64,000 nt of DNA from Hemerocallis citrina (GCA_017893485.1 CM030364.1:46835254-46899253), one strand, 5' to 3'. Shown: positions 45,672 to 58,166, numbered from the stretch's first letter. Notes: a model not told the origin generated them from the letters alone. A program made the numbers and translations.

Positions 45672-46188
45672 TTGTTGTTCACAATAGAGAGAGAGTAATA
45701 AATTTGGTTAGATTTAATGAGAATTTGGTAAGTTAGGATTTTAGGAATCAGGAGGGAGATAGTGGGGGAAGAGATCTGCTTGTTAGACAGATAAAGGTGA
45801 ACGTGATGAGAGATTTGAGGGAGACTGGGTAAAAGAGGGTATTGGGTAGCGGGTTTGGGATCCAATAGGGCGGATTATAAGATTTAAATAGAGTAGATTG
45901 GGTTAGAAACCGGATCCAATAGTGTAGAAATCAAATAATAAATAATGAGGCAATGAAATAATATGATTTAGACTTAAACAAAATCATCTAGAGATAATAA
46001 TTAGCAGAAGAAATTAAATCAAAAGATTGAAAATTACAGAATTGAATGACGGCAAATAAAGATAGTTTATTAGGAACAAAGAAAGATTACACGGTTCAGA
46101 GAGGACAAAAGAATACAATTAGAACAAATACTCAGAAGAAAAAAAATATATACATGCAAAAATACAAGAAAGGAACACAGGGGTTACA

Positions 46189-46817
46189 AAAAATTTGGAA
46201 TATATTTATGTATTTTTAGTTAAAAGTGAAATGTTACTTTGAGATATAATTTAATTTTTATATAAATAAGATTATCGACATATAATTTAACTTTGAGCTA
46301 GCATGTTGAGGAGCTTTCGATATGAATATAATTATTAGATGTTTGTACATATTATTGTTGAATTCTTCAATTATATGTGTGTATTTTATTGGTGTTAAAT
46401 TGTTTGTTTTTATAGTATGCAATTATACTTATACCGAAATACATATAAAATTGTAGGATTCTCATTGCTATTAGATATGGAACGAACGCAAAATATTCAT
46501 GAAGAAGGAACGAGTAGTAGACCCCCAAGTAACCGAGACCACGGGGGGGGGGGGGGGGGGGGGGGAGGGGGGGGGGACGAACTTGTTATGGACGACCCCC
46601 AAGTAATGGTCGCGGGGGTGGACAAAGACACACAAATGTAAGATGATTATCTTTATTCGATTAATTTGATTTTGCTTTAATAAAATAGTATATTGTGAAA
46701 TTAATAAAATAGTATATGCGATCCTACAATTTTCTTCATTACGAAATTTGTCCCACCCTTTGGAACGATTGCACGTATTCTCTACGGGCAACCGCCCTCA
46801 CTTACGACTGGTGGGAT
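46189..46817. other. Mutator-like element 2 interior with a poly-G tract
   Basis: Sequence between element B and the MuDR domain remnant. A run of 33 G broken by a single A lies at 46543-46576. The following part (46716-46817) may hold worn transposase codons in shifted minus frames (RAVARREYVQSFQRVGQ), consistent with the region after the MuDR domain. Confidence 0.5.
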
Positions 46818-47315
46818 TTACACCATCTCCTCAAGGGTACGTTTCCTAGGTGTCGATTTACAATGCACGGTATAAAGGGTCGATGTAGTTTTCAATGTGA
46901 CAAATTCGCGATGTTTCTTGATGGAGTATAGCTTCACTGTATGCTGGCTCGATTCTTTACTTTGGAACTTCTGCCCAATGTACAATTCGTCTACGTTCAA
47001 TGAACCGAATGACTCTTGTGGAACTTAATTTACTCTCGCACTTTGTGACATCTCCTCGGTAACATGAACATTAACATTACTGAAGGCATTATTAACGTTC
47101 AAGTCATGATCGTTCTTCTCATTTATATTAACATTTATATATTCATCTTCTTCCACTTCTTCATCATTTTCTACCTTCTCATCAACTTCATCGTCGGTTT
47201 CTTCATCTTCTTCATCATCATTTAATAATTCATTGTTAACGGTAGCATTTACAAATATTCCAAAGACATTGTTATTTTGAACATAATCTTGAACCAAATT
47301 AGGTTGACGTGACAA
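46818..47315 (-). pseudogene. mudrA-like: MULE transposase remnant: acidic region and MuDR DNA-binding domain
   Basis: Frame 47025-47315 is acidic (DDEEDEETDDEVDEKVE). Frame 46818-47000 reads LYIGQKFQSKESSQHTVKLY and IKKHREFV, which match the start of the plant MuDR domain, usually YxGMxFxxKEE...YAIKxxxEF. The two are in different frames, with a premature stop between them. The catalytic DDE and SWIM parts are absent. Copia element 4 separates it from the N-terminal fragment at 58439-58684. Confidence 0.78.
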
Positions 47316-47554
47316 CTAAAATTCTGTAGGATCCAAGCTTGTTGTATTTGTGAATGTGTCTTCTTATGGGGATGGTGGGATTGCATATGATGTTTGAACT
47401 AGGTTACAACTCATATATTCCATGTGTCGGTACTTTTCATACGAAGCTTGAACTAGGATTAGCATGTGGCTGAGCATTAATAATTTGGATTTGCTGAATA
47501 TATAATTCCGATGCACACTAACTATAATTTGGATCAACTATCTTAGCAATCATG
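47316..47554 (-). other. Mutator-like element 2 interior beside Copia element 4
   Basis: Minus-strand sequence that decodes in part to MIAKIVDPNYS and LYIQQIQI and so probably continues the MULE reading frame with stops. It ends in TCATG (47550-47554), the left duplication of Copia element 4. Confidence 0.45.
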
Positions 47555-48235
47555 TGTTGAGTTTTAACTGAGGAATAACTCACCAACGAGATGCAATAAC
47601 AATAAAATCAAAAGCAAGAGAACAAAGAATAACCAAAAAACAACACACAAGAACACACGAGATTTTTTCGAGGTTCACCCAATGCAATGGCTACTTTCCC
47701 GCGCAGAGGCATATGAAGAACAAGTTTACAAATCTCTTAAGAACTGACCACCAACGTGTAGAGTTTCTCTCTATCTCCCTCTCTCTTAATGATGGCTCAT
47801 AGATCTCTCTTTTATTTTCTCTTTCTACACCATAACCCAAAAATCGTACACAATACAATATATATATATAGGTTTACACAACTTCTAATCCCAGCCGCTC
47901 ATCAATCAGCATCACGACGGTTGACCACAACTCATGGACAGTCGATCGGTTCATGCCTTCGACTGTATAGATCTAACAGAGAGAGGGTCGATCGACTACG
48001 TGGTCGACCAGTCATTCCTTCAAGTGTACAGGGTTGCAACAGAAAGCGAGACAACCGACTATGCAGTCGATAATGCTTGTACATAATTGGTCGAGGGTGC
48101 GGTCGGGGTTGCGGTCGACCGCAAATTTGCGTGTAGCTTCATACTGCTCTTGACCTGTTTGTTCCCATTTCTACTCTTCTTCTCATCTGTCTTCTTCAAC
48201 CCATTATCGTGTATTTGGATCCACAAACCCCAACA
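47555..48235 (-). repeat. 3' LTR of Copia element 4
   Basis: A 681-bp LTR, intact and serving as the empty-site reference for insertions in its partner. It is unusually rich in GTCGA and GGTCGACC words between 47910 and 48125. The polypurine tract AAAGTGGGAGAT (minus strand) adjoins it. Confidence 0.9.
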
Positions 48236-48339
48236 ATCTCCCACTTTGAGACATATACATGAAGTCTCTAACCTGTTCTTCATTCTTCCATTAACCTAAT
48301 CTATGCATGTGCCTCTGCGAGTCTTCTCATCAATTAACC

Positions 48340-49854
48340 AGGAGACATTCAAATAGCAGTATAGCAGAACTGATGTTTCCTGCTATCCACTACCATTGTG
48401 AGCATGTCTGCCGAATTTTTTGTGCGAAGAATCTTAGAAAGCTTCAGCCATTTCTTCTCAACCGCCATTCTAATACAATGATACCTCATTTGAATGTGCC
48501 GAGGCCTAGTGTGATATACCGAGTTTTTTGCCAAGAAAACGGCACTTTGACTGTCACATCATAGCTCATCTATGGGTTTCTCTTAGCCCTACTATTTCAT
48601 AAGCTCCGAAATCCACAACATGTCTTTCATTGCTTCTGTAAGTGTCATATACTCTGACTCCGTTGTTGACTGTGCAACAACCTTTTGTAAACCCAACTGA
48701 CAGTTGTTTCTCCAACTGTAAATACATATCCTGTAGTACTTCTGCAACCATCACGATCGCCCAAAAAATCCGCATCCACATAACCATGTATATACAAGGA
48801 ATCTCCCTAAAAACAACGAGAAAAATCTGAAGTACGTGCTAGATATCGAAGAATCCACTTTACCGTATCCAATGTTGTTTACCTAGATTCTTCATGTAAT
48901 GACTGACAACTCTCACTGGTTGTGCGATGTCTGGTCTTGTAAACACCATCACATACATCAAAATCCCAACGACTGAGGCATAAGGAATAACAACCATTTC
49001 CTCCATCTCTGCCTCCATTTTAGAACACAAGTCCATTGATAACTTAAAGTGAGAAGCCAAGGGACAAGTGACTGCCCTTGCACCATCCATATTGAATCTC
49101 TTCAACACCCTCTTCACATAGTTCGCTTGAGATAACTAAAAGCTTCTTGCTTTTCCTGTCTCTATTAATCTTCATGCCAAGGATTTGTTTTGATTTACCC
49201 AAGTCCTTCATAGAAAACTCTGAAGTTAGCATCTTCTTCACTTTCTTGATCTTCACCATACATGAACCTACTAACAACATGTTGTCCACATACAATACCA
49301 AGGTAACTATATCATTGTCCTCATAACTATGAAGATACACACAATAATCTGTTTCGCATCTATCAAAATATTTTTTTCTCATAAAGCAATCAAACTTCAA
49401 GTACCATTGCCGTGGTGCTTGTTTTAGCCCATAAAGGCTCTTCTTTAGTCGACAACCCATGTCTTCTTTCCCTTTAGCTTCAAAACCTGTGAGTTGCTTC
49501 ATGTACAGCTCTTCTTCGACATCACCATGGAGAAATGTTGTTTTCACATTCAACTACTCTAAGTGTAAATCTTCAACTGCCACAATACTAAGCAGAACCC
49601 TGATTAAAGCCATCTTCACAACCGGTGCAAAGATCTCACTGTAATCAACACCTTCTCTGTGAGAGAATCCCTTTACAACAAGTCTTGCCTTGTACCTCTT
49701 ACTGCCATCTGCCTCATCCTTGACTTTAAAAATCCATTTGTTCATAAAAGTCCATTTCCCTACAGGTAACTTAGTTAACTCTCAAGTGTTGTTCTGTTCT
49801 AAGGAGTTCATCTCGTCCCTCATGGCTAACTCCCACTGAATTCGAGCCTCATCC
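48340..49854 (-). pseudogene. Copia element 4 reverse transcriptase and RNase H
   Basis: Frame 49554-49745 has FMNKWIFKVKDEADGSKRY or similar. Frame 49044-49553 has NVKTTFLHGDVEEELYM and YGLKQAPRQWYLKF. The catalytic box reads YVDN (49281-49292) where YVDD is required. Frames 48860-49117, 48566-48787 and 48349-48534 carry RNase H pieces (RPRHIQMRYHCI at the end). Several frameshifts and the lost aspartate make it inactive. Confidence 0.87.
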
Positions 49855-51362
49855 TATTAGTTTTCGATGGTAGTCTCAGATCAAATATACAGCGGTAAAA
49901 TTACAAAGAAATATCGAAATCTAGCAATGGATCCATGCAAAAACCATAAATCGTGTTTAGGAGTTATACCTTGAAGATGGATTTGCTATCTCTAGTTAAT
50001 GTCAATTACAGTACTGCAATATTGTTGTGCCTCTACGGTATCCACACGAACGGATGAAATCAAGCTTTCCCTCACACCACGGTGCTAGCTGCGGGAAGGG
50101 AATGTTCCTCACGATCTCTCTATCTCATAATTTCTGTGACGGCTAGGGTTTTCTCATGTAACAATTTTTCATAAATATGTATCATATATATAGCTGCAGA
50201 AAATCAACCCTAAGAAAGTAATGAGGCTGTGAGACTCACAATCGGACCTGGTTCAGATTCGTGTGTAGGCCTTTGAACTTTAGTCACCCATTTAATCTAA
50301 TTAAATGTACAACCAATGTCAGGAGTCCAAGTCTTACTTGGATCCCCAATTAAATTCATCTTATAAATTTAAATTCCAATTTCAATCCATTCTAAGTGTG
50401 TGCCCCTGTAGGTTTTCGCTACATTGACAGTAATACTAAAATCATATTGTAGTATTACAAATAGTGAGTGGTATCTAGCAGTACATCACTGCTACTCAAG
50501 TAACGAGAATATCGGTGATTAGACATAACCTATTCGTGACCAATGTTACCATGTAGTTTAGTCCTTTTATCTAGATATATTAATTGACCAAAAGGCATAG
50601 AGCGTGTCACCCTTATGTAGTTCAATCTTTGGTTTTTTGATATCCGAGTAGACTTACTAAAACAAATGAGCTCAATATCTCATATTGACTCATTTGAGTA
50701 TAACCATATATTTTGTAGTCTCACTCAATCAATGGGCCCATTGATATCGCTCATATTATGTAAGAGGGACAAATCTCATCTGTCACTCACATCCCTCCGC
50801 ATAATTTGTAGTATATCTAATAGTTGAATTTATAATCACCTTATTATATGCAACGTTTGATGACATTAAAGCATATAACTTCTCATGTAGGGAACCGTAG
50901 TAACTTCAAGTCAAAGGATTACATACACCATGGTCACTGTGAGAACCGCTTATGACACTCACGTAACGATTCATGCAGCTCATAGTAGGTCAGTCTAGTA
51001 CATTATTACTCTAATATGTATCCATGTGAAGACTTGATATCTCATATCCCTAACCCATGAGATATGGTCATCAGTCTACGCACATATAGTCTCAATGTAT
51101 TATTGTTGTCCTAATTCACAATAATACTTGACTAGGGACATTTAAGAATAGTGTTCTGATTACAACTAATAGGATCTCACAATCAAGTCATGCACTTGAT
51201 TTCCATGGTATTGAACCTACTATTATAAGGAATTTATTATGTTCATTTAATCACAAAAAAACAACAAAATAAATGAAATGTTTCATATATAAAATAAATA
51301 TCGTGATACAATGTAAACTAGCAATGTCAATTCACAAATGGCCTCTAGGGCATACACCAACA
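49855..51362 (-). mobile_element. Solo LTR of a second Copia-type family inside Copia element 4
   Basis: It is bounded by TATTAG (a TG end changed to TA) and CACCAACA. Identical duplications CATCC lie at 49850-49854 and 51363-51367. On the minus strand it begins TGTTGGTGTATGCCCTAGAG, a start I associate with a widespread Copia LTR family. It has no interior. Removing it restores continuity between the integrase-end linker and the RT start of Copia element 4. Confidence 0.88.
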
Positions 51363-51367
51363 CATCC

Positions 51368-52440
51368 TTCAAAGCCTCCTCATAAGTCTCTGGCTCTCTT
51401 GAATCTGTGTACATAACATGCCCGTGAACAATACTAGCTGATGGATCAAATATCTTTGTTGGCCTTCTCTCTCGTGTCGATCTCCTCAATGTGGGTACCG
51501 GTTCACCGACCGGTTCAGATTACCCAAACTGCTCTAACTGTACTTGTTCGTCTTGGATAACCTGCTCATTCCCAATAGGCTCACCACGAGCCTCCTGTGT
51601 TGCCTGTGGTACCCGTACCTGCTGCTGCATTTAGAATTCGAATCTGAATTTGAGTCTGAATCACAATCTGACTCTGAACTAGTTGTATTATCTTGTCCTA
51701 CGTATCTGTCCTTGTACAATACCTCTTCATTGAATACTACATTCCTGCTGCGAATGATCTTGTTATTCACAAAGTCCCAAAGTCTGTAACCTAACTGATC
51801 GTCAGCGTAGCCAATGAATACACACTTTCTAGATTTAGAATCCAGTTTCTTCCGTTCTTTCCTGTCAATTAGTGAATATGCAATACAAACAAAACCTTTC
51901 AAATGCGAATAATTGACAGTCTTACCTGACCATAGTTCTTGCAGAATAGCTCCATCAAGGGCATTAAACGGACAACGGTTAATCAAGTACACTGATGTAT
52001 CCATTGTAGCGGCCCAAAGATGGACCGGAAGACCCGCATGAAGTCCCATGCATCTCGCCCTTTCGAGTATCGTGCGGTTCATTCTTTTTGCTACACCATT
52101 CTTCTGTGGAGTCTTAGAAACTGTCTTGATTTCTTTGATACCTTCTTTTACCAGATAGTCAACAAACTTCTTACTTGTGTACTCACCTCCATCGTCGGAC
52201 TTTAGTGCTTTCACTGTGCAACCCATCTCATTCTCAACTCTGGCCTTCCAAGCTTTGAATGCATCAAACACCTCTGATTTCTTGCGAATTGCATGGGCCC
52301 AAACTTTCCTTGAAGCATCATCAATGAATGTAACGAAGTATCTCTTACCACCATAAGAGAATTCCTGAGCTAGACCCCACACATCTATATGTACCAACTC
52401 TAGCTTCCCAATCTTCTTATCATGCCCACTCAACTGAAAG
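51368..52440 (-). pseudogene. Copia element 4 integrase
   Basis: Frame 51534-52433 is open for 299 codons, with HIDVWG, FVTFIDDASRKVW, LKSDDGGEYTS and NGVAKRMNRTI. The last motif normally reads NGVAERMNRT, so the catalytic Glu has become Lys. The linker 51368-51489 (RRSTRERRPTKIF, then PETYEEALKD) leads to the solo LTR junction. It is otherwise well preserved. Confidence 0.88.
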
Positions 52441-53845
52441 CTAACTTTTTTCTATTTGTCCATCTTGCAATTCTCACAAAAATTCATCTCAACCTTCTTA
52501 AGCCCCGGCAAAAGATCGCTAGAACAAAGCTGTTTGACACCTCTTTCACCCAGGTGCCCCAACCTGGCATGCCATAGAATTGAATAGAAACTACCTGCTG
52601 ATGCTGTAGCAATGATATCACCTGAATCACCTCATCTGAGTGAGTGCAACGTGTCACCATGCTTTCCTTTTACCACCAACCTGGCACCTGTAGTCACCTT
52701 CCATTCTCCATGCCCAAAAATTGTTGTGTATCCCTCTTTATCTAGTTTGCTAGTTGAGATTAAGTTCTTCTTCAAACTTGCAATATGTCTTGTGTCATTC
52801 AAGACCAATTGCTCACCATTGCGAGTCTTCACTCTCAGCGTGCCTTTATCTACAAATGGACATATTTTTCCATTACAAATTGAAACTGCACCAAAATCAC
52901 CAGTCCTGTAATCCTAAAAAATATCTCTCATAGGTGTACAATGATAAGAAGCACCTGTGTCTATACACCAATCATCTTGCATAATATTAAATCCAGCAGA
53001 TAAACACAATTCATCTAGATGGGGTTCAATACTTACCACATTGGCTACATGTAACCGTGCTTGTACTTTCTTATACTCCTCGCATTGGTCTCTCATGTGT
53101 CCCAGTTTCTTGCAGTACCAACACTCACTTTTGCAATGTCCGGTTCTTGATTTGGACATGTGATTCCTACTTTGCGACCTTCCTCTATTATTACTTCTAC
53201 CACGATTATCCACTGATAGCGCGACATTGCTAGGATATGACACCGAAGTCTCTCCAGTCTCTTCCTTCTTGCATCCCCATTCATGATGCTGCTTATAAAC
53301 ATCCTTTAGAGTTTTCGTATCAGTCATGGTGTTTGTAACTGTCTGTTCTACTGTCCCGTGAATATCAGGAAGACTGGATAGCAACAACAACGATTGTGCC
53401 ATTTCCTCAAACTTTAAAATCGACGATTCCATTTAACTGTTAACCACATAGAAATTATTGATGTGCTCTGCAACCGAACCCCTTCCGACAACTTCAAGTT
53501 GACCAACTTCTTTAGGTATAGAATCTGGTTCGCTGCATTCGGTTTCTCAAACATATCTGTCAAGATCTTCATTACCTCCTTCGCGGTCTTTGCCTTCTCA
53601 ATGTGAAATGATGACTTCCTACTTAGCAACAAATGAATCTGTCCAAGTGCTTTCTGATCCAATCTATTCCAAGCCGCTAATGCAACCGGATCGACCTCTG
53701 CCCCTTTTGGCTTCAAACCAAACAATGGATCATCTAGATCCTTCTGTCGGAGATACGTAATAATTTGGATCTTCCACATTGTGAAATCTATTCCATCAAA
53801 CGCCTTGACTCTACTCTTGTCCCCCATCTCAATCGATGCTACCAA
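52441..53845 (-). pseudogene. Copia element 4 gag, zinc knuckle and protease remnant
   Basis: Frame 53414-53845 starts MVASIEMGDKSRVKAFDGID and has FEKPNAANQILYLKKLVNLK, a Tork-type gag. Frame 52914-53432 carries the knuckle CWYCKKLGHMRDQC and the protease start WCIDTGASYHCTP. Frame 52632-52832 continues the protease end (LVLNDTRHIASLKKNLIS). The frames are broken at about 53420 and 52914. Confidence 0.87.
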
Positions 53846-54096
53846 CCTGGTGCTATGATACCACTTTGTTGAGTTTTAACTATGGAATAACTCACCAACG
53901 AGATGCAAGAACAATAAAATCAAAAGCAAGGGAACAAAGAACAGCCAAAAGAAACACACAAGAACACACGAGATTTTTTCGAGGTTCACCCAATGCAATG
54001 GCTACTTCTCCGCACAGAGGAATTCCTGCGATTTCCACTAGAAATATGCAGAACAAGTTTACAAATCTCTCAAGAACTTACCATCACGGTGTGGAG

Positions 54097-54618
54097 TAGC
54101 ATTGGTATAAATACTCAAAATCCGGATCCGACCCGAACCCGATCCCGGCATTGGACCGGAACCGACCCGGCCTATCCGGGTCTGGGTCCGAGTCCTAAAA
54201 TGGAACCCGTTGTACCTTCGGGTTCGGGTCTGGGTCCGGGTTCACTCAAAAGAGACCCGACCTGAACCTGGACCCGGACCCGTTTAAAAAAACCCCAAAA
54301 AATCAACATAAAAATAAATATTTTATCCTCATCCCTCCTCTCCTTCCTCCTCAATTCAAAATCTTCATCTTTCAAACTCAAAACTCATGCTTTTTTCTTC
54401 TCTCCTCTATTTTAAATCATCCACTCGCCGCCTCCGCTCACCGCTTACACTCCCGCTCATATACAAATTGGTAGGAATATTTTAATTGGATCCGGACCCG
54501 GAATCGGACCCGGTCCTCACGGGCCCAGGTCTGGGTTCAACTTTTGGACCCGTAGGGGACCGGGTCTGGGTCCAGGGCCGGGTAGTGAAGGACCCGACCC
54601 GACCCGATACCAATGCTA
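54097..54618. mobile_element. hAT MITE of 522 bp in a Copia LTR, with empty site available
   Basis: Ends are TAGCATTGGTAT and ATACCAATGCTA. Flanks are GTGTGGAG (54089-54096) and GTGTAGAG (54619-54626). The matching place in the other LTR reads a single GTGTAGAG (about 47756-47763), so the pre-insertion state is seen directly. It has the same family of GGACCCGG subterminal repeats as 26910-27385. Confidence 0.93.
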
Positions 54619-54851
54619 GTGTAGAGTTTCTCTCTATCTCCCTCACTCTCAATCACGGCTGATTGATCTCCCTTTTCTTTTTTTTTCTTTCTACACCATA
54701 ACCCTAAAATCGTACACAATACAATATATATAGGTTTACACAACTTCTAATCTCAGCCGCTCATCAATCAGCACCACGACGGTCGACCACAACTCTTGAA
54801 CGTAGACCATTTCATGCCTTTGACTGTACAGGATCTAATAGAGAGAATGTC

Positions 54852-57800
54852 TATAACACCCCGCAAAATTGAGTAATGACAATTTTGCCCTCGTGTGTTA
54901 CGCATGTGTATTTTGTACCGTTACGAGTAATATTCGTAACGTATTTTTATATAAATGTCAAATTCTGATTATTTATATGTTTTCTGTTTTCTCAAAACTC
55001 ATTTCAATCCTATCATTAGCCAACTCAAACATTTATTTTAATCCTTGTGTTTTTACGTACATTGCACGTGTTTTCAATACACGTGTCGATTAAGTATATT
55101 TTTTGTTACGTGAAATATCTGTAACATTATTAAATATACATGTTTTGAATTTTGACTGATTTTTGTTTTTTCAAATTAATTTTTAATATTTACCACGTGC
55201 ATCGCACGTAAATTTTTATGTGCTTTTTTACTTATAAAATTTTCTAAGATGACAAGCACATTTTAATTCTCATTTCATTTGCCACAAATTTTATTATTCA
55301 TTTTCTAATTAGAAACTCATAGGTCTAAAGTATGTTTTAAAGCCCACTAAGTTAATTAATTAAAAGAGAAGCCACTAATTAAAAGAGAAGCCCATTAGTT
55401 AATCTACATTTTAATAAACATTTTTCCTACACTTGTCATGTAACATGTATAATCAGATAAATAACAACTAACTAAATGAGAAGTATGCACATGTGGGAAA
55501 TCCAAGGGTTGACCAATTCATGAAGGAAGAAGAAAAGTTGGGAATTTGTGCAGTAATGGTAGTGGGTGTTTAATTTTGATAATGGACATTTATATTTTGG
55601 GTAATGAGTGTCTCTTCATTCACTCATTTAACCCTATAAATACCATTCCCTTTCTTCATGAAATCTTGCACCAAAAATCAAAAGAAAAGATAAGATAAGA
55701 AAGATAAGATAAGAAAGAAAGAAAAAGAAAAGGAGAGTTATTTGAGTTCTTGCTTAGAGGAAGGAGAGCTTACTATGAGGAGAAGGGAGTCACATTCTTG
55801 GAGCTAGGAGCAACTTCTAGGAGTCTTCTTCTACATTAGAATCTTCATTGAGGTGGGTGTCATATTGAACTTTCTAAATTATAGTATCATGCATGTGTAG
55901 GTAAAGTGATATATAAAATGGATATGCATATGAGTAGTGATTAAATTGTAATAATGATATTTAGAATGAAAATGCATGCTAATTGAAAGATTGCCAAGAG
56001 AATAAGTTTATTGATATTGTTTGATTGCATGGTAGTATATCATGATTGAATTAAATGATATGAATATATATTTGTACATGAAGTTACTAATTCATGCCAA
56101 GAAAAGTTACTGTTTTGAGTTTTGTTTCCCCATCAGAAAATTGTATTTAATAAAATAGTTAGAATCTAGAGCTAAAACTTTTTTGAGAGAATCTTGTATA
56201 TGTCAGGAACATCCCTGTAAAATTTCATAAGATTTTGAGGTCGTTTACTATTTTAATAAAATCTGAACTCAGAACTGGTTAGTAGTTCACTAGTTGCTGG
56301 AAATTTGTACACATTTCGGTTTTTAATCAATTCAGCATTGTAAATGAAATAATTTGAGAAAATTCAGAACTAAGAAGTTGTAGTAGACTCGTTAACCTTT
56401 CTGGTAAATCTAAGAAATCAAATTTTCACAAAAAAATGAATTTTATATGAATTTTACAAGACTGTACAGTGGCAGAATTTCAGTATTTCGACCCTACTGT
56501 ACATTTCGAATAATTTAGGGTTATAAATAGAGTATTTTGAAGAAACTTATAACTAAGAAATTGTAGTAGACTTGTATACCTTTATTTTGATATAAAGAAT
56601 GCAAAGTTTCGTGAAGTATATGATTTTCTATGATTTTTACAAATAGCATGAAATGCAGTTTCTGACTTTAAATTTACTGTTTTGCAAATGATACTTAGAT
56701 GAGGTGATTGAAAATATATTCTCGCTGTTTTAAGTTATATTTTTGGAAAATAAAGATTATATTCATGCTTAGATGAGATTTGAACTCAATAAAAATATAT
56801 ATATGGTTAATGATGTTAGGAATTGGTTTGAAATAAATCGAAGGAAAATGATGAAATGGGTTTTCAGTGATGAATTTTAAGAGATTATGTTTTAATCTTA
56901 ATTAACTTGTATTGAGAAGGTTTTGATGAATATGAAAAGTGTATTGTGAAAATGAATAGGTTGAGACTGCACTTATTGATTAATAAATAAGAATGAATGA
57001 AAGAATTTGAATGAATTATGAATACATGGACATGAGTTATACGGGTATGAGTACCCCAAATTGTTGAACATGGAAAGATGTTGATTCTAGAGGCTTAGTG
57101 ATACCCAGGTATCGGCAAAGTAATGAAATTAAATAATTTATTTTTGAGAAGTGGCCAATATGGGCTGTCGTTCTCGGTATTTTTGTGTAAGACCGGTAGG
57201 AGGGTAAACTAGCTCAAGGTAGTATAATTTATTCATGTTCAAACTTCAGAATTAGGCACTAAGTGAAGATGTAGTAAACTTGGACAAACGTGAGTGGAGG
57301 GCCTCTATATAGTCGGGCGGTGGATTCCGGGACTGTGGATCTAGTCAGGCGGTGGATTCCAGGACTGTGGTTGCTTGCGATGGAGGCGAGCTTTAATTAA
57401 ATATGGGATTATGATTGATCGGGCGGTGGATTTCGAGATCATGATTAGTCGGGAGGATAGTAGGCTGTACTCTAGTGTATATGCATATACCAGGGCTAGA
57501 GGGACACTTGCGGGATGTTCGCACGATGAGGATTCTGTATAGTCGGGCGGTGGATCTCCGGGACTGAAATCCGTACTCGTGGAATGTCTAAAGTTTGTTT
57601 TATTACTGGGTAGTTATCATGGCGATGGATAAAACCCTTTAGTGTGGTGTAAGTAGGTGCTTGCCCTCGGACCTATGTAGTATGGGATGCATAAAATCCG
57701 AACAAGTATGCATTAGTGTCATTGTAGTATAACATCTACATTAGGAATCAAGTCATATCATACATTGACATATTTAGGATAGTCACTCTTTACACTTTTA

Positions 57801-58166
57801 TATGCATTCAAGTTTGTGTTTGTTAAAATAAGAGATTTCGTTATAATATAACATAGAGAGGATCGTTGTTTATAACATTGCGTCGGTTGTAAGCAACTGA
57901 CGTGCCCACAGATTTTCGGTGCAGGGCTTGATTGGATAGGCAAGGACTTAAAGACGGTTGATGATAAAGATTATATTCATGATTAAAGCTGCTGATATTA
58001 GAGTTTTATTTCTTATTGTATTTTTATTTAACTTCCGCTGTGTAACTCCGTAATAAACATTGTTGTATAAATAAAAAGTTTTAAGTTACCTTGTAAAATT
58101 ATACGAAATGAAGTAAAAGATCCTGTTGTACTACGAATTACATGTAAATGGAATTCGGGTGTTACA
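54852..58166 (+). mobile_element. Solo LTR of 3.3 kb, Del/Tekay-like (Gypsy)
   Basis: It starts TATAACACCCCGC (TG changed to TA) and ends CGGGTGTTACA, with flanks ATGTC and AGGTC (four of five). It interrupts the 5' LTR of Copia element 4. TAACACCCC ends and a length above 3 kb fit Del/Tekay-type LTRs. A TATA box (CTATAAATA, 55634-55642) precedes a GA-rich leader. Repeated TCGGGCGGTGGATT words lie at 57310-57560. It has no coding region or primer site, so it is read as a solo LTR. Confidence 0.78.
55634..55642 (+). promoter_or_regulatory. TATA box of the 3.3-kb solo LTR
   Basis: CTATAAATA, about 780 bp into the LTR and followed by a purine-rich leader with AAGATAAGATAAG repeats, as expected where an LTR transcript starts. 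Confidence 0.5.

Larger units (their letters stand above)
42658..46188 (-). mobile_element. LTR-like element B (3.5 kb; probable solo LTR), same family as element A
   Basis: It begins TGTCACGCCTCGC and ends GGGGTTACA, so on the minus strand it has the same ends as element A. Shared internal phrases include the CGTAACTTGCACT/AGTGCAAGTTACG stretch (43094-43106) and CTTGCCTTG near 45227. Flanks are ATAAA and AAAAA (four of five). There is no LTR pair, primer site or coding region. A repeat of AGTCAAGTATCAAGT units lies at 43510-43640. It is nested in Mutator-like element 2. Confidence 0.7.

Noticed and set aside
45172..45865. Long proline/serine frames overlapping a GA repeat
   Set aside because: The frame runs through a dinucleotide microsatellite and C-rich leader of LTR-like element B; there is no recognisable domain.
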